Source: Linanthus parryae (Eukaryota > Streptophyta > Magnoliopsida > Ericales > Polemoniaceae). Taken from it: a DNA stretch of 64,000 bases. The notes under the pieces are model-generated. The model had not been told where the DNA came from. It ran no database searches and saw only the letters and a list, made by a program, of their open reading frames with translations. The stretch lies in assembly GCA_023055425.1 (NCBI GenBank), contig JALGPY010000007.1, positions 14,022,001 through 14,086,000 of the forward strand, given 5' to 3'. Below are positions 50,913 through 62,017 of this stretch, piece by piece (positions within the stretch are counted from its first letter, which is position 1; each line of letters starts with the position of its first letter). The position numbers and the translations under genes were made by a program.

Positions 50913-52362
50913 CCCTCTCCAGCCTCCCTCCTCACGCCAGCAGCCACCCTCAACCACCACCTCCCTCATCACCATTTCCGTCTTCACCAACACCACCACT
51001 TACAACCCTCTCTCTCTCACTCTATCTAGCTCTCTATCTCTCCCTCTCTGTTGCTCTCTGTCCACAGCAACCACCAGCAGCATAGCAGCAGCAGGGTGGT
51101 AGCAGCAACCACCCACCACCGCAGCCGCCAAGTCACCCGACGGGAACTGACCAAGAAGACCCGCATCTCTCTCAACCCAGATCTCTCACCTTCTCTCCCT
51201 CCATCTCTGTTCTCTGATCTCATCAGAACAGAGTAGAAGCAGTGGCAGCAACTACCACGGCCACCATTGCCGCCGTCGGACGACCACCGAAGGAAACCCA
51301 GTTCTCTCTCTCTCCTCCCCTGCCTTCTCCTACCTCTCTGTTTCGCGTCTGAAGCTCCTCTGTTCAGAAACAGAGGGCAGTGGGAAGCAGCAGCAGCAGC
51401 AGGAGAAGCCACTGCAACCACCGGCGACCTCCATTGTTGCCGGCCAAAGCTTCGGCCGAACACCACCAAGGCTCCGCAGCAACACCCGCGTCCTCTATCT
51501 GCTTCTAGCAGGCTCTTAGGGCCCCTACCAACTCATTGGAGAGTTCAAACCCAGCTGTGGAAGCCATTAAAGCCGGCGACGAAGCTCAACTCCGGCGACT
51601 CCGACGTCGAGCTTCGACCCGACCCATTTCTTAGCGATTTCCGGCCATTTTTGGCCTAGGTACGTCCTATACCTTCTGATTAGTTGTTATATGTTGCTAA
51701 AATTGAAGTTTGATAGCTTGAATCATAGTAGGATTGAAGAAATTGAAGTTGTTGTAGAAGGGGGGTAAGAGTGTAGTTTATGAAAACTGTTATAACTTGA
51801 AATAGGGGTTTTTTTTTGTACTTTCAGAAACTACAAAGTGGCTAGAGTACTTTTAACTAACTGTTTTGATGACTAGTTGAGGTATTTGTAGACTTTCAAT
51901 ATAAATAGGGGTTTATGTGTATTTTACTTGTCACTTTTCGCTAAAAATAAAAATAATAGTTTCGGAATATAAACAATTCCTTAAAAAAAATACTAGTCTT
52001 CATTCTCGTTTCGGAAAAGTAATTTTGGTATTAAAATAGCATACAGTTTGTTCGTTAAAAATTAAATAAGAAATATTTTTAGCTAAACTTTAAATAAATA
52101 TTGTTAAATCACTTAGTTAATAACTTGGATGTTTAACACTTGCAAATTGGATATTTTGCTAGATTTTAAATATTGTTTTGTTGTGATTAGTATTTAGGGA
52201 AAATTTATCTTTAAATTAAATAATTTTGAATATTGTATAAATAATTATAGAAATAATAATATGTCTTTTTCATTAAAAATAAACTAGTTTTGTTTTCACT
52301 ACTTTATCAAGTATTTTATAAAATAATTTCTCTAATTAGTTAACCACTTTTAGCTAATAATA

Positions 52363-52456
<94 letters not shown>

Positions 52457-52457
52457 G
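52363..52457. repeat. (AAT)n microsatellite in the gypsy LTR
   Basis: About 30 near-perfect AAT units. Confidence 0.95.
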
Positions 52458-53591
52458 TCGTTTAAATATAAACACGTGGTTTTATATAATAGAAGATTTT
52501 AACAAAACAAAACGTTAGGAAAAGTTAGCTAGTGGGGTTGAGTAGAAATAAAAAGGGAATATTAGGACGTGTAGTGTTTTGTTGGATTATTTGTTAACAT
52601 ACAAGTTACGGGTTGTAGGTGACGGTTTGTAGGCCCGAGACATTTCTAGAACGTGCTAGTGCTACGGAAGTAAGGTAAGTAACATGCCAAGCGTTGAGCC
52701 TAGCTTCCTTCGTGTCTTAATATGACTTTTATTTCTAGTCTCAAAATGCATTTTTGTTGGTTATTCAATTACTTGTTTTAGTTGAAATTTCCTTCTATTT
52801 CAAAGAAGTTATTTTATTTGAAGTTGTCACATGATTAATAATAATTCGTAATTAACGTAAAGTGGAAAGAGTTGTACGGGAGAAGCTTATTTTTATTCTC
52901 GTGTTGACTTCGGTCACTCGACCAGAGATCAGATTTTATTTTAACCCGGTCGCTCCATGTACGCACCTCTCTGGCCGCAAGAAGTCTTAGGGGGCTGCCG
53001 ACAGTTAAGGTCATGGTTGCTAGTGATAGATTAGTAGTTCCTTCCCCGTATCAACAAAGCTAATAATACAGTTTTGGGCATGAGCTTTTGAAAGAAAAGA
53101 AGAAGAGATTGAAGAAGATAATCCCCGTTGGAAGAGATATTAAGATAAGAAGAATTTTATAGGAGTTCCTACTTTACTGAATTCTTCCTTTACAAGTTTT
53201 ATTCCTCCTGTTTTATTGCAAATGATAATTTAAGCTTCATCTTCTGTTTTACATGTTTGGGTGTTACCTACTCAGTCTTTCGTACTGACTTTTGAAAACT
53301 GCGGTTCCTGTTTCCTTCCCACCGCAGGCTTAGAAGCAGGAGGCTATGGCGAAGATGGGTACGGGACTCACGTGTAGTATTTAGTTAGCAAGCCAGGATG
53401 ATGTATAGCTTTTGGAAATCACTTTTGTAATGTTTAGTGACTTTCATGACGTTTAATGTTGTATAATAAATAAATACTTTTGGAGTGTTATGTTTTGATT
53501 CACGCCGTTACGTTTAGCAGCGCCCTCCTGGGCTTTCCGGTCCCGAACGGAAGGTTTGGGAAACCACGGGCTGTTGCACATTATCTTCTCC

Positions 53592-53935
53592 ACTGATAGC
53601 GTTTATAGAAAGCATGAAAAGATTGAAGTTAAAGTTGTTATTTTTGGACTGTAAAGGGCATCTCCAACCTATCAGGAAAGGGATTGAGAGTGAGAGGGAT
53701 AATCATGGGAATTTTGCGAAGGCAAAGTTGGGGTAGGGGGCGGGCTTATTGTAAGTTCACTAAATCAAACCACCAAAAATAATAAACGAATGCGAGCTTA
53801 TTGTAAGTTCACTAAATCAAACCACCAAAAATAATAAATGAATGCGAGTTTAGAGAGTGTTAGAGCATTTTCTATAATGTCACATACTTAAAACCCTGCC
53901 TGCTACTGTTACGATATACAGTGATTCAAGTATTA
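53592..53935. repeat. Direct repeat, copy 1 of 2
   Basis: Related to 54899-55195 along its length (gcatga(a/g)aagattgaagtt, ttttggactgt, gatatacagtgatt). It also has its own internal tandem duplication of about 50 bp (53745-53845, 'ttattgtaagttcactaaat'). Confidence 0.85.
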
Positions 53936-54181
53936 TGAAGTTCTTGAGTAGTACTAGTGCCTACAGGCAAAGTAAATGTTTGTTACTCAAGCTGGCTCTG
54001 AGTTATTTTACTCAAGAGCATGTCCAACAGTGGAATTGAGGAGACCTACATAGTCTCTACCCCCTAGATCCGGAGGTCAGGTTAACCTATATTTCCTTCA
54101 CATGTACCAGAGTCTAGTAATAGTATTTAGACAAGCAACATTATCGATTTAGATTACATAGTTGTCAAGTAAGGCAGTTGT

Positions 54182-54227
54182 CAACTAGAACTGTTGTTTG
54201 ATATCATTTAAACAACAGTTCTAGTTG
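54182..54227. repeat. Perfect 18 bp hairpin
   Basis: Arms 54182-54199 (caactagaactgttgttt) and 54210-54227 are exact reverse complements around a 10-nt loop. No terminator role applies in a plant nuclear genome; it may be a tiny foldback element. Confidence 0.8.
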
Positions 54228-54898
54228 TTTATACTCATAGTTAGAGAACATCAAGTAAACTTCTCACCTCATGTACAATGTAGCAAATTAAATGCGTACG
54301 TCTATTGTAAGACGATCCTCACACCAAACGTAGAACCCACGTCCACGTCACCTGCACCAGTGATCTAACGATCACTAACAGAGGGCCAGAGGGGAGTATT
54401 GTGTATTTATCTACGCACAAATTAAGGAGTAAGAGTACTAAATGTCTATTTACCATAAGTCCAGGGTAGCTTGTGTAAATTAATCTATAAAAATATCCTA
54501 ACATTGATAATCGTTGGTTAGACAACTGGCCAACACATAAGAACTCAGCCACATAACACTAGTAGAGACAAATTAGAACTTGGACCCTCACATTTCCCTT
54601 CAAATATCAATTTCACATCTTTTCAAATATCAATTTCATATCTCCTCCAGCTGAAAAAGAAAATATATCTACTTGCACTTGACAAAGTGGATCCCTTCTT
54701 GATTCCCTCTTGTTAGTATTATCTTTTAAAGAAGTGCAGAAAAAAGAAAACACGTCTACTATTTGGAATTGACATGACCAAATGTTGGTATCGAAACTTG
54801 TGGTTTAGTGGAACAGCTTTCAAGTAGTGTCCATGCGATAAATAGATGTGTTTATTTCACTCTTTCCTTGAAGAAAATTCAACTCCAATTAAGGTCCA

Positions 54899-55195
54899 CT
54901 AATAGTGTTTATTGAAAGCATGAGAAGATTGAAGTTAAAGTACCTATTTTTGGACTGTTAGGGCATTTCCTACCGAACCAGGAAAGGGACTGAGAGTGAG
55001 AGGGTTAATCATGGGAAGTCTGAGAAGAGGAAGTTTGGGGGGGGGGGGGGGGGGGTGTATTTTAACTATAAGTTCACTAAGTCAAACACCAAAAATAATA
55101 AATGGATGCGAGTTTAGAGAGTGTTACAATATTTTCTCTAATATCACATACTTTAAACCCTGCTGGTGTTACGATATACAGTGATTTTAAGTATT
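54899..55195. repeat. Direct repeat, copy 2 of 2
   Basis: Partner of 53592-53935. It has a 19-nt G run (55037-55055) where copy 1 has 'ggggtagggggcggg'. Confidence 0.85.
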
Positions 55196-55341
55196 TTATA
55201 AATTCACTGCTAAATAAATCACTCTTTTCTTAGACTTTGAAGCGTGAACAAAATAAAATTGGAGGTCTGGTAAGTGTTTCGGTTCAATGGCGGAGCGCAA
55301 AGAGGAAATCCACAGTACAAGTCGATAAGTGAATAATGGTA

Positions 55342-55604
55342 CTACCTCCATCTCTTCTATATCACACCGGTTTGACTTTTGTCACTATTCACTGGGTCAC
55401 CTTGATCCGGTGATTTGTGTAGCAAAATGATGCAATTTTTTGATAATTTTTTCATGGCGCTGTAGAGTAAAAGTTACTCTATAACACAGTGAAAAATTAA
55501 TAAAAAAATTGCATCGTTTTATTATCCAAATTACCCGATCAAAATGACTCAGATACGAGTCAAAAAATTTAACCGGTGTGATAGAGAAGAAACAAAATTA
55601 GTAG
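55342..55604. mobile_element. Stowaway-type MITE
   Basis: It is flanked by TA, starts CTACCTCCATCTC and ends GTAG. The inverted termini share 'tatcacaccggtt' on both sides. It is the fullest copy of a family seen also at 1823, 57500 and 60314. Confidence 0.7.
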
Positions 55605-56049
55605 TATGTTTTATGCATGTTTTTTAAAATGGATGGAAAGTTGGAAACATATATCTCTCCACTACCAATAGTATAGTGGATAGTGGATACTTTGAGTGAA
55701 GAAAATTCGGGAAGGATTAAGTATCTATTCCAACATTAACAAACAACTCATTTAACTTTTGACACATTTGACACAACACTCTTTTGAAGCTACAACAGTG
55801 TAGAGCATATTAGCTACCTTACAAATATGTCATCATACAGTTAAAAACACATGTCCAACAAAATTACGAAATCTTATAAGTTTATGCATAGTTGAACGCA
55901 TGAACTGCTAAAACTAGTAAAACTAAGATCCCAGAGTTATGATCAAAATTCCGTCTATCGTAAAAGTAAGAATTACCAGAATTACAAAAATTCAGTCTTA
56001 TTCTTTTTTTTTAAGTGCATAAAATGGTTTCAATACTATGGTTATGTTT

Positions 56050-56760
56050 AGAGCTGCACTCGATTCTGGTTCACCGGCGGTTTTCAGATAAAATCGAACC
56101 GAGTTAACCGAATATACGAAACCGAGAACTGAACCGAACTGAACCTAGGAGAATCGGAACCGATCACCGAACCGTATATGGTGGGTCTCAGTTCAGTAAT
56201 AGGTAACCGGAACTGGAACCGGCCGGTTTAACTGAGAACCGACCAGAAAATAAAAGTAAAGAAAATTAAAAAAATTAAATAAAAAAATGTCTAGAACCGA
56301 CCAAAACCGGACCGAACCCGAATCGATGAACCGGACAGTTCCGGTTCAGTTATAGACAGTGGCGGAGCTAGGAAATCAAGTCAGCCGGGACAAGATTCGC
56401 GAAGTCAAAATCAAAAGTCAAAATCAACAGTCAAAATGGTAAATTGGCAAAAAAAAGAAAGAAAGAAACAATTGTTGACTGGGAGGAGACTTGAACCCGA
56501 GTAATGGGATTTGCCTACTAAAACAACTAACCACTTAGACAAGTAGAAACTTTCAAATTTCAGGGGGAGGGGGGGGGGGGGGGGGGGGGGGGCAACTACC
56601 CCCTTTGCCCCTACATAGATCAGCCCCTGGTTATAGACATGGAAAAAATATCGGTTCCGGTTAACCAAACCGAAAGAGAATTCTATCAGTTAACCGAATC
56701 GAGAACCGACCGATTCGGAAGAAACCGGTTCAGTTCTGGTTAACCGAACATGTAACTCTA
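56050..56760. repeat. 'ccgaaccg'-rich inverted repeat hosting a hAT MITE
   Basis: Two segments (56050-56356 and 56630-56760) full of aaccgaac/aaccggtt motifs appear to be one element split by the hAT MITE at 56357-56629. Its outer ends are loosely inverted. Non-coding. Confidence 0.5.
56357..56629. mobile_element. hAT-type MITE with long G run
   Basis: It starts cagtggcggagc and ends cagcccctg. The exact 8 bp duplication GTTATAGA is at 56349-56356 and 56630-56637. It includes an uninterrupted run of 24 G at 56569-56592, preceded by five more G and one A. Confidence 0.85.
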
Positions 56761-56844
56761 GTTATGCCATGCATGTCTTACAATTCTACTTCTTTTTTAA
56801 AAAATGATTTACAATTTTACTCGAAATAATTTCAAAAATTTCTC

Positions 56845-56877
<33 letters not shown>

Positions 56878-56957
56878 CAAAAAATAAATAAATAAATATT
56901 GAAGAAATGATTTGTTCTATAAAGGGTAATTCCGTAATTAGAAATACCAACAGCAAA

Positions 56958-56965
56958 TATAAATA
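56958..56965 (+). promoter_or_regulatory. Probable TATA box of the HD-Zip gene
   Basis: TATAAATA is followed by GC-richer, leader-like sequence. Transcription would start near 56990, giving a leader of about 390 nt that includes the uORF at 57170. Confidence 0.6.
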
Positions 56966-57169
56966 GCAGCAGCCTCACCTCTAGCAATTTTAGCTGCCCA
57001 AAACTGTGTAACCCAGAGAGTGCGAGCCGCCGTCGCCGGAATCTTCACCGGCGTTGCCGGAACCTCTGTACCACTTCCGATATCACCCACAATCTCACAA
57101 TCCCCACTAACCCAATTCTCCGGCGACACTGTCGGTAAATTCTAGAAGTTGGGTAAGATTGGTGGCGTG

Positions 57170-57256
57170 ATGGGATTTTGTGGGTGTCCGTTAGAGTCTC
57201 CGGCGAGGTTGCTATGGAGTACTAGCTTCTTCCGCCATAAGCTCATGCTCTTTTAA
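57170..57256 (+). CDS. Upstream ORF in the HD-Zip leader, probable conserved-peptide uORF
   Basis: This 28-codon ORF lies about 120 nt upstream of the main start, in the same exon, and is closed by TAA. The peptide starts MGFCGCPLESPAR and ends FFRHKLMLF. Arabidopsis ATHB-1/HAT5 is known to have a conserved-peptide uORF in its leader (CPuORF33) that lowers translation of the main ORF. The position and size here fit that. I cannot align the peptide to the Arabidopsis one from memory, so the equivalence is inferred from gene identity and location. Confidence 0.65.
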   Translation: MGFCGCPLESPARLLWSTSFFRHKLMLF

Positions 57257-57377
57257 CCTCTAATTCTCGCATCTGGTGCGTACATAGTACTATACCCACT
57301 TCCTTCATTCCGATTAATCCTAGTATATATACATACATACACACAATCGTGTATTTTCTCTGAAATTCGCCGGAGAT

Positions 57378-60300
57378 ATGACGGGATTTGCTGGTTCAAG
57401 TATGGATTCCGGCCGCCTTTTCTTCGACCCTTCTTCGACGGTGAAATTCGCCGGAGACATGCTCTTCATCGGGAATGGCGATCACGTTTACCGAGGTGAC
57501 TGCTCTGCTTCTTCTGTTTCTTCATTTGTCACTATTCACTGGTTCAGTTTGATTTGGTGATTTGATTAGTAAAACGGTATAATAATTTGATAATCTTTGT
57601 ATAGTCTTATTTTCGGATTAGGATCCTCTCATGTCCAAATCTCCTCCAAGTCCGTGCAGTCCATCGATTTTTAATTATCACGAAATTAATCGTTGATTGA
57701 TTACCATTATCCTTCTTTGACTTTTCTTTCCATTTTGATTGATGTGATGATCAGTGAAAAATTAATTTTGTGATGATTAAAAAATCGATGGACGGTCCAT
57801 ATTTGGACTGCACTGACTAGAGGAGATTTGGACATGAGAGGATCCAAATCCCTTATTTTCTAAATCACCAAGTCAAAGTGACTTGGAAAAGTCAAACCAT
57901 GAAGAAACAAAAGTAACGGAGGTAGTAAGTTCTATAGTAAATTTGTGTTGTGTTGGATTGATACTGATAGTAGTATAAGTTTAAACAAATTAATGAAATT
58001 GATGTGGGTTGGATCCTGTTGAGAAATCTGATGATTTGGTTTCTCGATTCACCCAGAAGAACAACCACTCTATCAAACATTAATCTTCATATGTTTATAG
58101 ATTGTTGTAATCAGTAGTAGCTAATATGTTCGGTTTAACATCAGTAAATGAATCTGGGTGATCCTCAGTGGTTATGGGATGGTATATGTGGTAATCTAAG
58201 GTGTTATTTCTTGTGGGTTGTGTTTGCAGGACAAAGAACAGTGATAAACATGGAGGAAACCCTAAAGAGGCGTCCTTTTTTCAGCTCGTCGGATGAAATG
58301 TTTGACGAAGAATACTACGATGATCAATCGCCGGAGAAGAAACGCCGGCTCACTCCCGAGCAGGTTTAGTGACAACTGACTCATCATCCACTTATTGCAA
58401 TATTATTCGAGTTTGGGAAGCTTATATCTTATACACGTATCTGCGGAAAAATCACGCACACTTTATATCAACTTTATCAGCATCAAATTCTCTCCATTAT
58501 TCTTCAAGATTCGAAACCATATTCCTTGAAGATAATAGAGGGAAGGGGAATAGAAAAAGGGACAACCAAGAGAAGATACCTAAATAATTTGAAGATTTTT
58601 GTGTTTTTATTTCGGTTTGATTGATGCCTATATATGTAGATGTATTAGAGATATTTGAGTCTTGACCTATGGTTTCATTTGGTTCAACAGGTACAACTGC
58701 TGGAGAAGAGCTTTGAGACAGAGAACAAGCTGGAACCGGAGCGCAAGACCCAGCTAGCCAAGAGTCTGGGGCTGCAGCCTCGGCAGGTGGCTGTGTGGTT
58801 TCAGAACCGCCGTGCCAGGTGGAAGACAAAGCAGCTCGAGAGAGACTTTGACCACCTCAAAGCATCCTATGATTCTCTTTTGTTTGATTTTGATTCCATC
58901 CGCAAGGACAACGACAAGCTCAAGGCCGAGGTATATCACTTTTCCTTAAGCAACTTATGATTTCATATCCCCATACTAGTACCTGTAAGCTCTTATTGTA
59001 GTATAACAATTAACAAAGAGAGGACCTTACTATGATTGCTTGTCTTTTGGAAAAAGAGTGTTCTTTGTTAACAGAAGGTTTTTTGAGGACTTTATAACCC
59101 TTCTGTTCACTAAGTTATCTCTTTACCCCCAAAAGAAGAGATAATGGACATAAACTAAGATGATATTTGATATGATAACCGATAACATGCGTGGTAAATA
59201 AGACCTGTAGGAGAAGAGACAAATAGTTAGTAAGAAATTTGCAATTAATATAGAAGAAATAGTCAGTGAGAACATGGGTAATGCGGCAAATCTGCAGATT
59301 GTCTGTCATGGTAGATCTATTAAAAAACTAACCTTAAAGACGAGATAAAGTTCTTTATTTATGCAAAGCAGTTGAGCTGGAGTGTTAAGAAGTGTAACCT
59401 TTTACAGTATTCTAGTGGTTAAAGACGGCGTAAAATTATTGTTTATGTAAACTAGTTCAACCGTTGTGTTCAGCACAGTCATATTTAAGTTATAGGAGTA
59501 AATTAGGGGTTCCCTTTGTATATTACTGTTGAGGAATACCAACCTTGAATCGTGTGCAACAAACTTTACTTTTGCAATATTTTTGAGTACTCCGTCAAAG
59601 AGTAAATCATTCTACTACTAGTTTTAATCCTTGATCCTTATGCTGCGGAGGTTAGGTAAATCCAGTCCTTGAACTTCTGATTTCGTTGGTTCGTCCTACA
59701 ATATTAGGGTGCATTCAATAGAACGGAAACAGCCATTGCATGAAAAAACTTGACCGAAAAATTCTTCAACATAAAATCAAAATATATATTCGATATCATG
59801 TGGTGCACTGAAACTGCACAAAGCACTTTGAGAACTCTTACTTTGGGTGTAGAGGCTCCTGAATACTTGTTTTAGGTTTGTGCTGTGTTTAGATGTAAGA
59901 TCAGGGTCCAGATCAGACCACTAAATCATATTCATGGCCTAAGAACACTTTGCTGCCATGTGGAAAGGTGTCTGGTTTTGTCTGCATGGTGCCCAATGAG
60001 GGCGATGGCATTTAGCCACAAACACACCTCATACCTGTACTAAGTCAATGAGCTAACTGTACTTGATGCTTTATGAAGTTACCTAATTAGACAGCAATGT
60101 CAATGAAGGTAGCATCCTGAAAAAAGACATGGATTCATTGTCTTATGATTAAAGAAGAGTATATCATAAATTGTTGATGATTATCTTAATTCATTTTTTG
60201 CCCTTATATAGTGGCGGACGCAGGATTTAAAGTCAATATTTGACATTCAAAGGATAATAAACAGAAATTTGATATTTTGTAGAGCCACGATGTAGTTTTT

Positions 60301-61407
60301 GTATTAGAATATACTATCTTTGTTTCGTCTGGAACTTTCTAGTTGACTTTTCTCCACTATTCCCCGGGTCACTTTGACCAGGTGATTTGATTAGCAAAAA
60401 TATTTAAGAGTTTGATAATCTTTTCATGGTATTGTAGAGTAAAGTTTATTCTACAACACCATAAAATATTGCCAATGTGACATGGTTACGGTTGGAAAAA
60501 GTCAACTGGGAAGTTTAATGCGAAACAGAGGTAGTATGAAATCACAGGGGTGTTTTAATGAAATTTCTGGACCTTGGAGGGGCCACGGCTCCCGCCGGCC
60601 ACCCCTAGGTCCGCCACTGCCCTTATACTTATAGATTTCCTTGACCCCTGATTTTTTGGAAGATCATATAACTCCTATTCTAGCCTATGTCTAGCAGGGT
60701 TCGAACCCTGGACCTCATGTTTGAACCTCATGCAGAGGCTTTGAAGGCTATACCACTGAGTTGCACCCATTTGCAGCTCATCCCCTGTGTTGAGATTGGC
60801 CTTTGGCCAGGTTTTGTAATTACTTCTTGCTTCAGTAAATATAATGATATTTGTGAAAAGTAATGTTGATGATTACGGTTGGAGATGAAGTAATTCCACC
60901 CAATTGTCTGATTTACTGTGGTTGCTTGGAGACAGTCTAGTTTCTGTTGTCAATCAGATGAACTCTTTTAGTTTGTGAATCTAACCATGAAGAGGAATGC
61001 AGGTTGCATCCTTGACCGAGAAGCTGCAAGCTAAAGAAGTGGCTGGAGAACCAAACTCGGGTCCAGAATCTGACCCACTTCCAACGGACGAGGCCAATGC
61101 ATCGGTCTTCCAACTCAATGTGAAGATCGAGGACCGCTTGAGCACAGGCAGTGGCGGCAGCGCGGTGGTTGATGAGGATGGTCGCCAGCTGGTTGACAGC
61201 GGGGACTCCTTTTTCCCCACTGGCAACAACTACCACCACCTCGGAAGCATCAGTCCAGCTGATGGCATCCCGTCTTCTGAAGAAGATGACGGGAGCGATG
61301 ACGGACGGAATTACTTCTCTGACGCATTTGCTCCGGCTGAAGAACACCACCACCACCACCACCACCAAGAGGAGGGAGAAGCAATTGGGTGGTGGGTCTG
61401 GTCTTAA
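57378..61407 (+). CDS. HAT5: HD-Zip class I transcription factor, ATHB-1/HAT5 type (4 exons)
   Basis: Exons 57378-57495, 58230-58363, 58691-58930 and 61003-61407 join in frame to 298 codons. HD-Zip I proteins bind CAATNATTG sites as dimers in the nucleus. The homeodomain runs from about residue 76 ([14 protein letters not shown]) to 131 with helix 3 [11 protein letters not shown] (W120, N123, R125). It is followed at once by a leucine zipper with heptads L133, L140, L147, I154, L161 and L168. The N-terminal FFDPSS and [16 protein letters not shown] blocks and the tryptophan-rich end (GWWVWS) match the ATHB-1 branch. The tail also has a seven-His run. A second in-frame ATG at 57402 (Met9) has better context and aligns with the Arabidopsis start, so the protein may begin there. 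Intron 1 and intron 3 carry MITEs. Confidence 0.93.
57500..57925. mobile_element. Stowaway-type MITE in HD-Zip intron 1, interrupted
   Basis: The left part (about 57500-57605) and right part (57861-57925, ending ggaggtag before ta) match the copy at 55342-55604. A MULE-type MITE at 57615-57851 splits it. Its left end is eroded and lies within a few bases of the exon 1 donor. Confidence 0.6.
57615..57851. mobile_element. MULE-type MITE with long inverted ends, nested
   Basis: The inverted ends are ggattaggatcctctcatgt and the reverse complement of ggatttggatcctctcatgt; pairing continues to near the middle ('atcgattttt', 'attaat'). CTTATTTTC is present exactly on both sides (57606-57614 and 57852-57860), a 9 bp duplication. 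Length 237 bp. Confidence 0.88.
60209..60619. mobile_element. hAT-type element in HD-Zip intron 3, hosting a Stowaway MITE
   Basis: The ends are tagtggcggacg and, on the right, the reverse complement of cagtggcggacc. The exact 8 bp duplication CCCTTATA is at 60201-60208 and 60620-60627. A Stowaway-type MITE lies inside at 60314-60534. Confidence 0.85.
60314..60534. mobile_element. Stowaway-type MITE nested in the hAT element
   Basis: Flanked by TA on both sides, it starts CTATCTTTGTTTCG and ends CGAAACAGAGGTAG as inverted termini. Same family as 55342-55604. Confidence 0.8.
60653..60775 (-). mobile_element. tRNA-derived SINE-like sequence
   Basis: On the minus strand it shows a pol III A box (CAACTCAGTGGTATAGC) and B box (GGGTTCGAACCCTG), spaced wider than in a true tRNA, followed by an unrelated tail. 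A relative lies at 63530-63590. No cloverleaf forms over the whole. Confidence 0.5.
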
Positions 61408-62017
61408 GTTAAGTTGTACCGCAAACTGCATTTTTCTTTATGCTCATGTATTTTGTGTTTTTTTTTTTCTTCTTCATCTGTGTAATAATATGTCATTTCC
61501 TGAGGTTGTTTAGGACTAATAGAGAACATATATGTGCAATGATGCCATGGATTCTGTACTAGTGGCTGTGTTAATTATTAAATAAATGTGAGGTCTTATG
61601 ATCAACCCTGGCTTGATTTAATTCATTTGTACTAACTAGAGGTCAACCCAATTCAGGCCCTCACATATGCAGATTGAGCTGGTAAATATCAAAGATAATA
61701 GCGACATGAATCATCAAGATGTTGAAGGGGACACGTTATATATACAAAATCTGCTATTCATAAGAAATAAAGATCCGGTTGGAGTTTACAATTAATAGAT
61801 CAAAACAGTTGTCAGGATATGGTTAGCAGTTTTGAGCCACCGACAACCGTGTTTATAACCCTTGATTTTATTTTTCTGTTTTTGACATTGCACCAAACCG
61901 TATCCTCCAGCTGATAGAGACAGACCACATGTCATGGTTTAAATAAGTAACAAGATGTAGCAGATGGTATAACAACTAAGCTCATCTCAGCTCAAAGGGA
62001 GGAAAAGGGAAATAGAG
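61408..62017. other. Intergenic spacer between HAT5 and the UGT gene
   Basis: This should contain the HAT5 3' UTR and the UGT promoter. A TATA-like stretch (ttatatatac, near 61738) lies about 280 nt before the UGT start. Nothing else is recognised. Confidence 0.4.

Larger units (their letters stand above)
45146..53578 (+). mobile_element. Decayed Ty3/gypsy chromovirus (Tekay/Del type)
   Basis: Order on the plus strand: LTR stub (45146-45182), primer site TGGTATCAGAGCAGG (45185-45199), gag, protease, RT, RNase H, integrase, chromodomain, polypurine tract (about 50555-50567) and a 3.0 kb 3' LTR (50568-53578). The domain order with integrase after RNase H and a C-terminal chromodomain defines chromoviruses. 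The 5' LTR is almost wholly gone, and the reading frame is broken by three in-frame stops and at least three frameshifts, so it is dead. No target duplication can be assigned. Confidence 0.9.
50568..53578 (+). repeat. 3' LTR of the gypsy element, 3.0 kb
   Basis: It starts TGTAATACCCCG after the purine tract AAGGGGGGAAGGA and ends gggctgttgca; TG...CA ends are kept. A TATA box (TATAAAAG, 50905-50912), a CT- and CAC-rich section (50920-51660) and an (AAT)n tract (about 52363-52457) lie within it. ORFs of 100-150 codons on both strands at 50767-51659 come from this low-complexity section. Confidence 0.88.

Noticed and set aside
50767..51659. Several ORFs of 100-150 codons on both strands
   Set aside because: All come from the CT/CAC-rich part of the gypsy LTR and have biased, low-complexity composition.
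60937..61431. 164-codon ORF on the minus strand
   Set aside because: Antisense shadow of HD-Zip exon 4.
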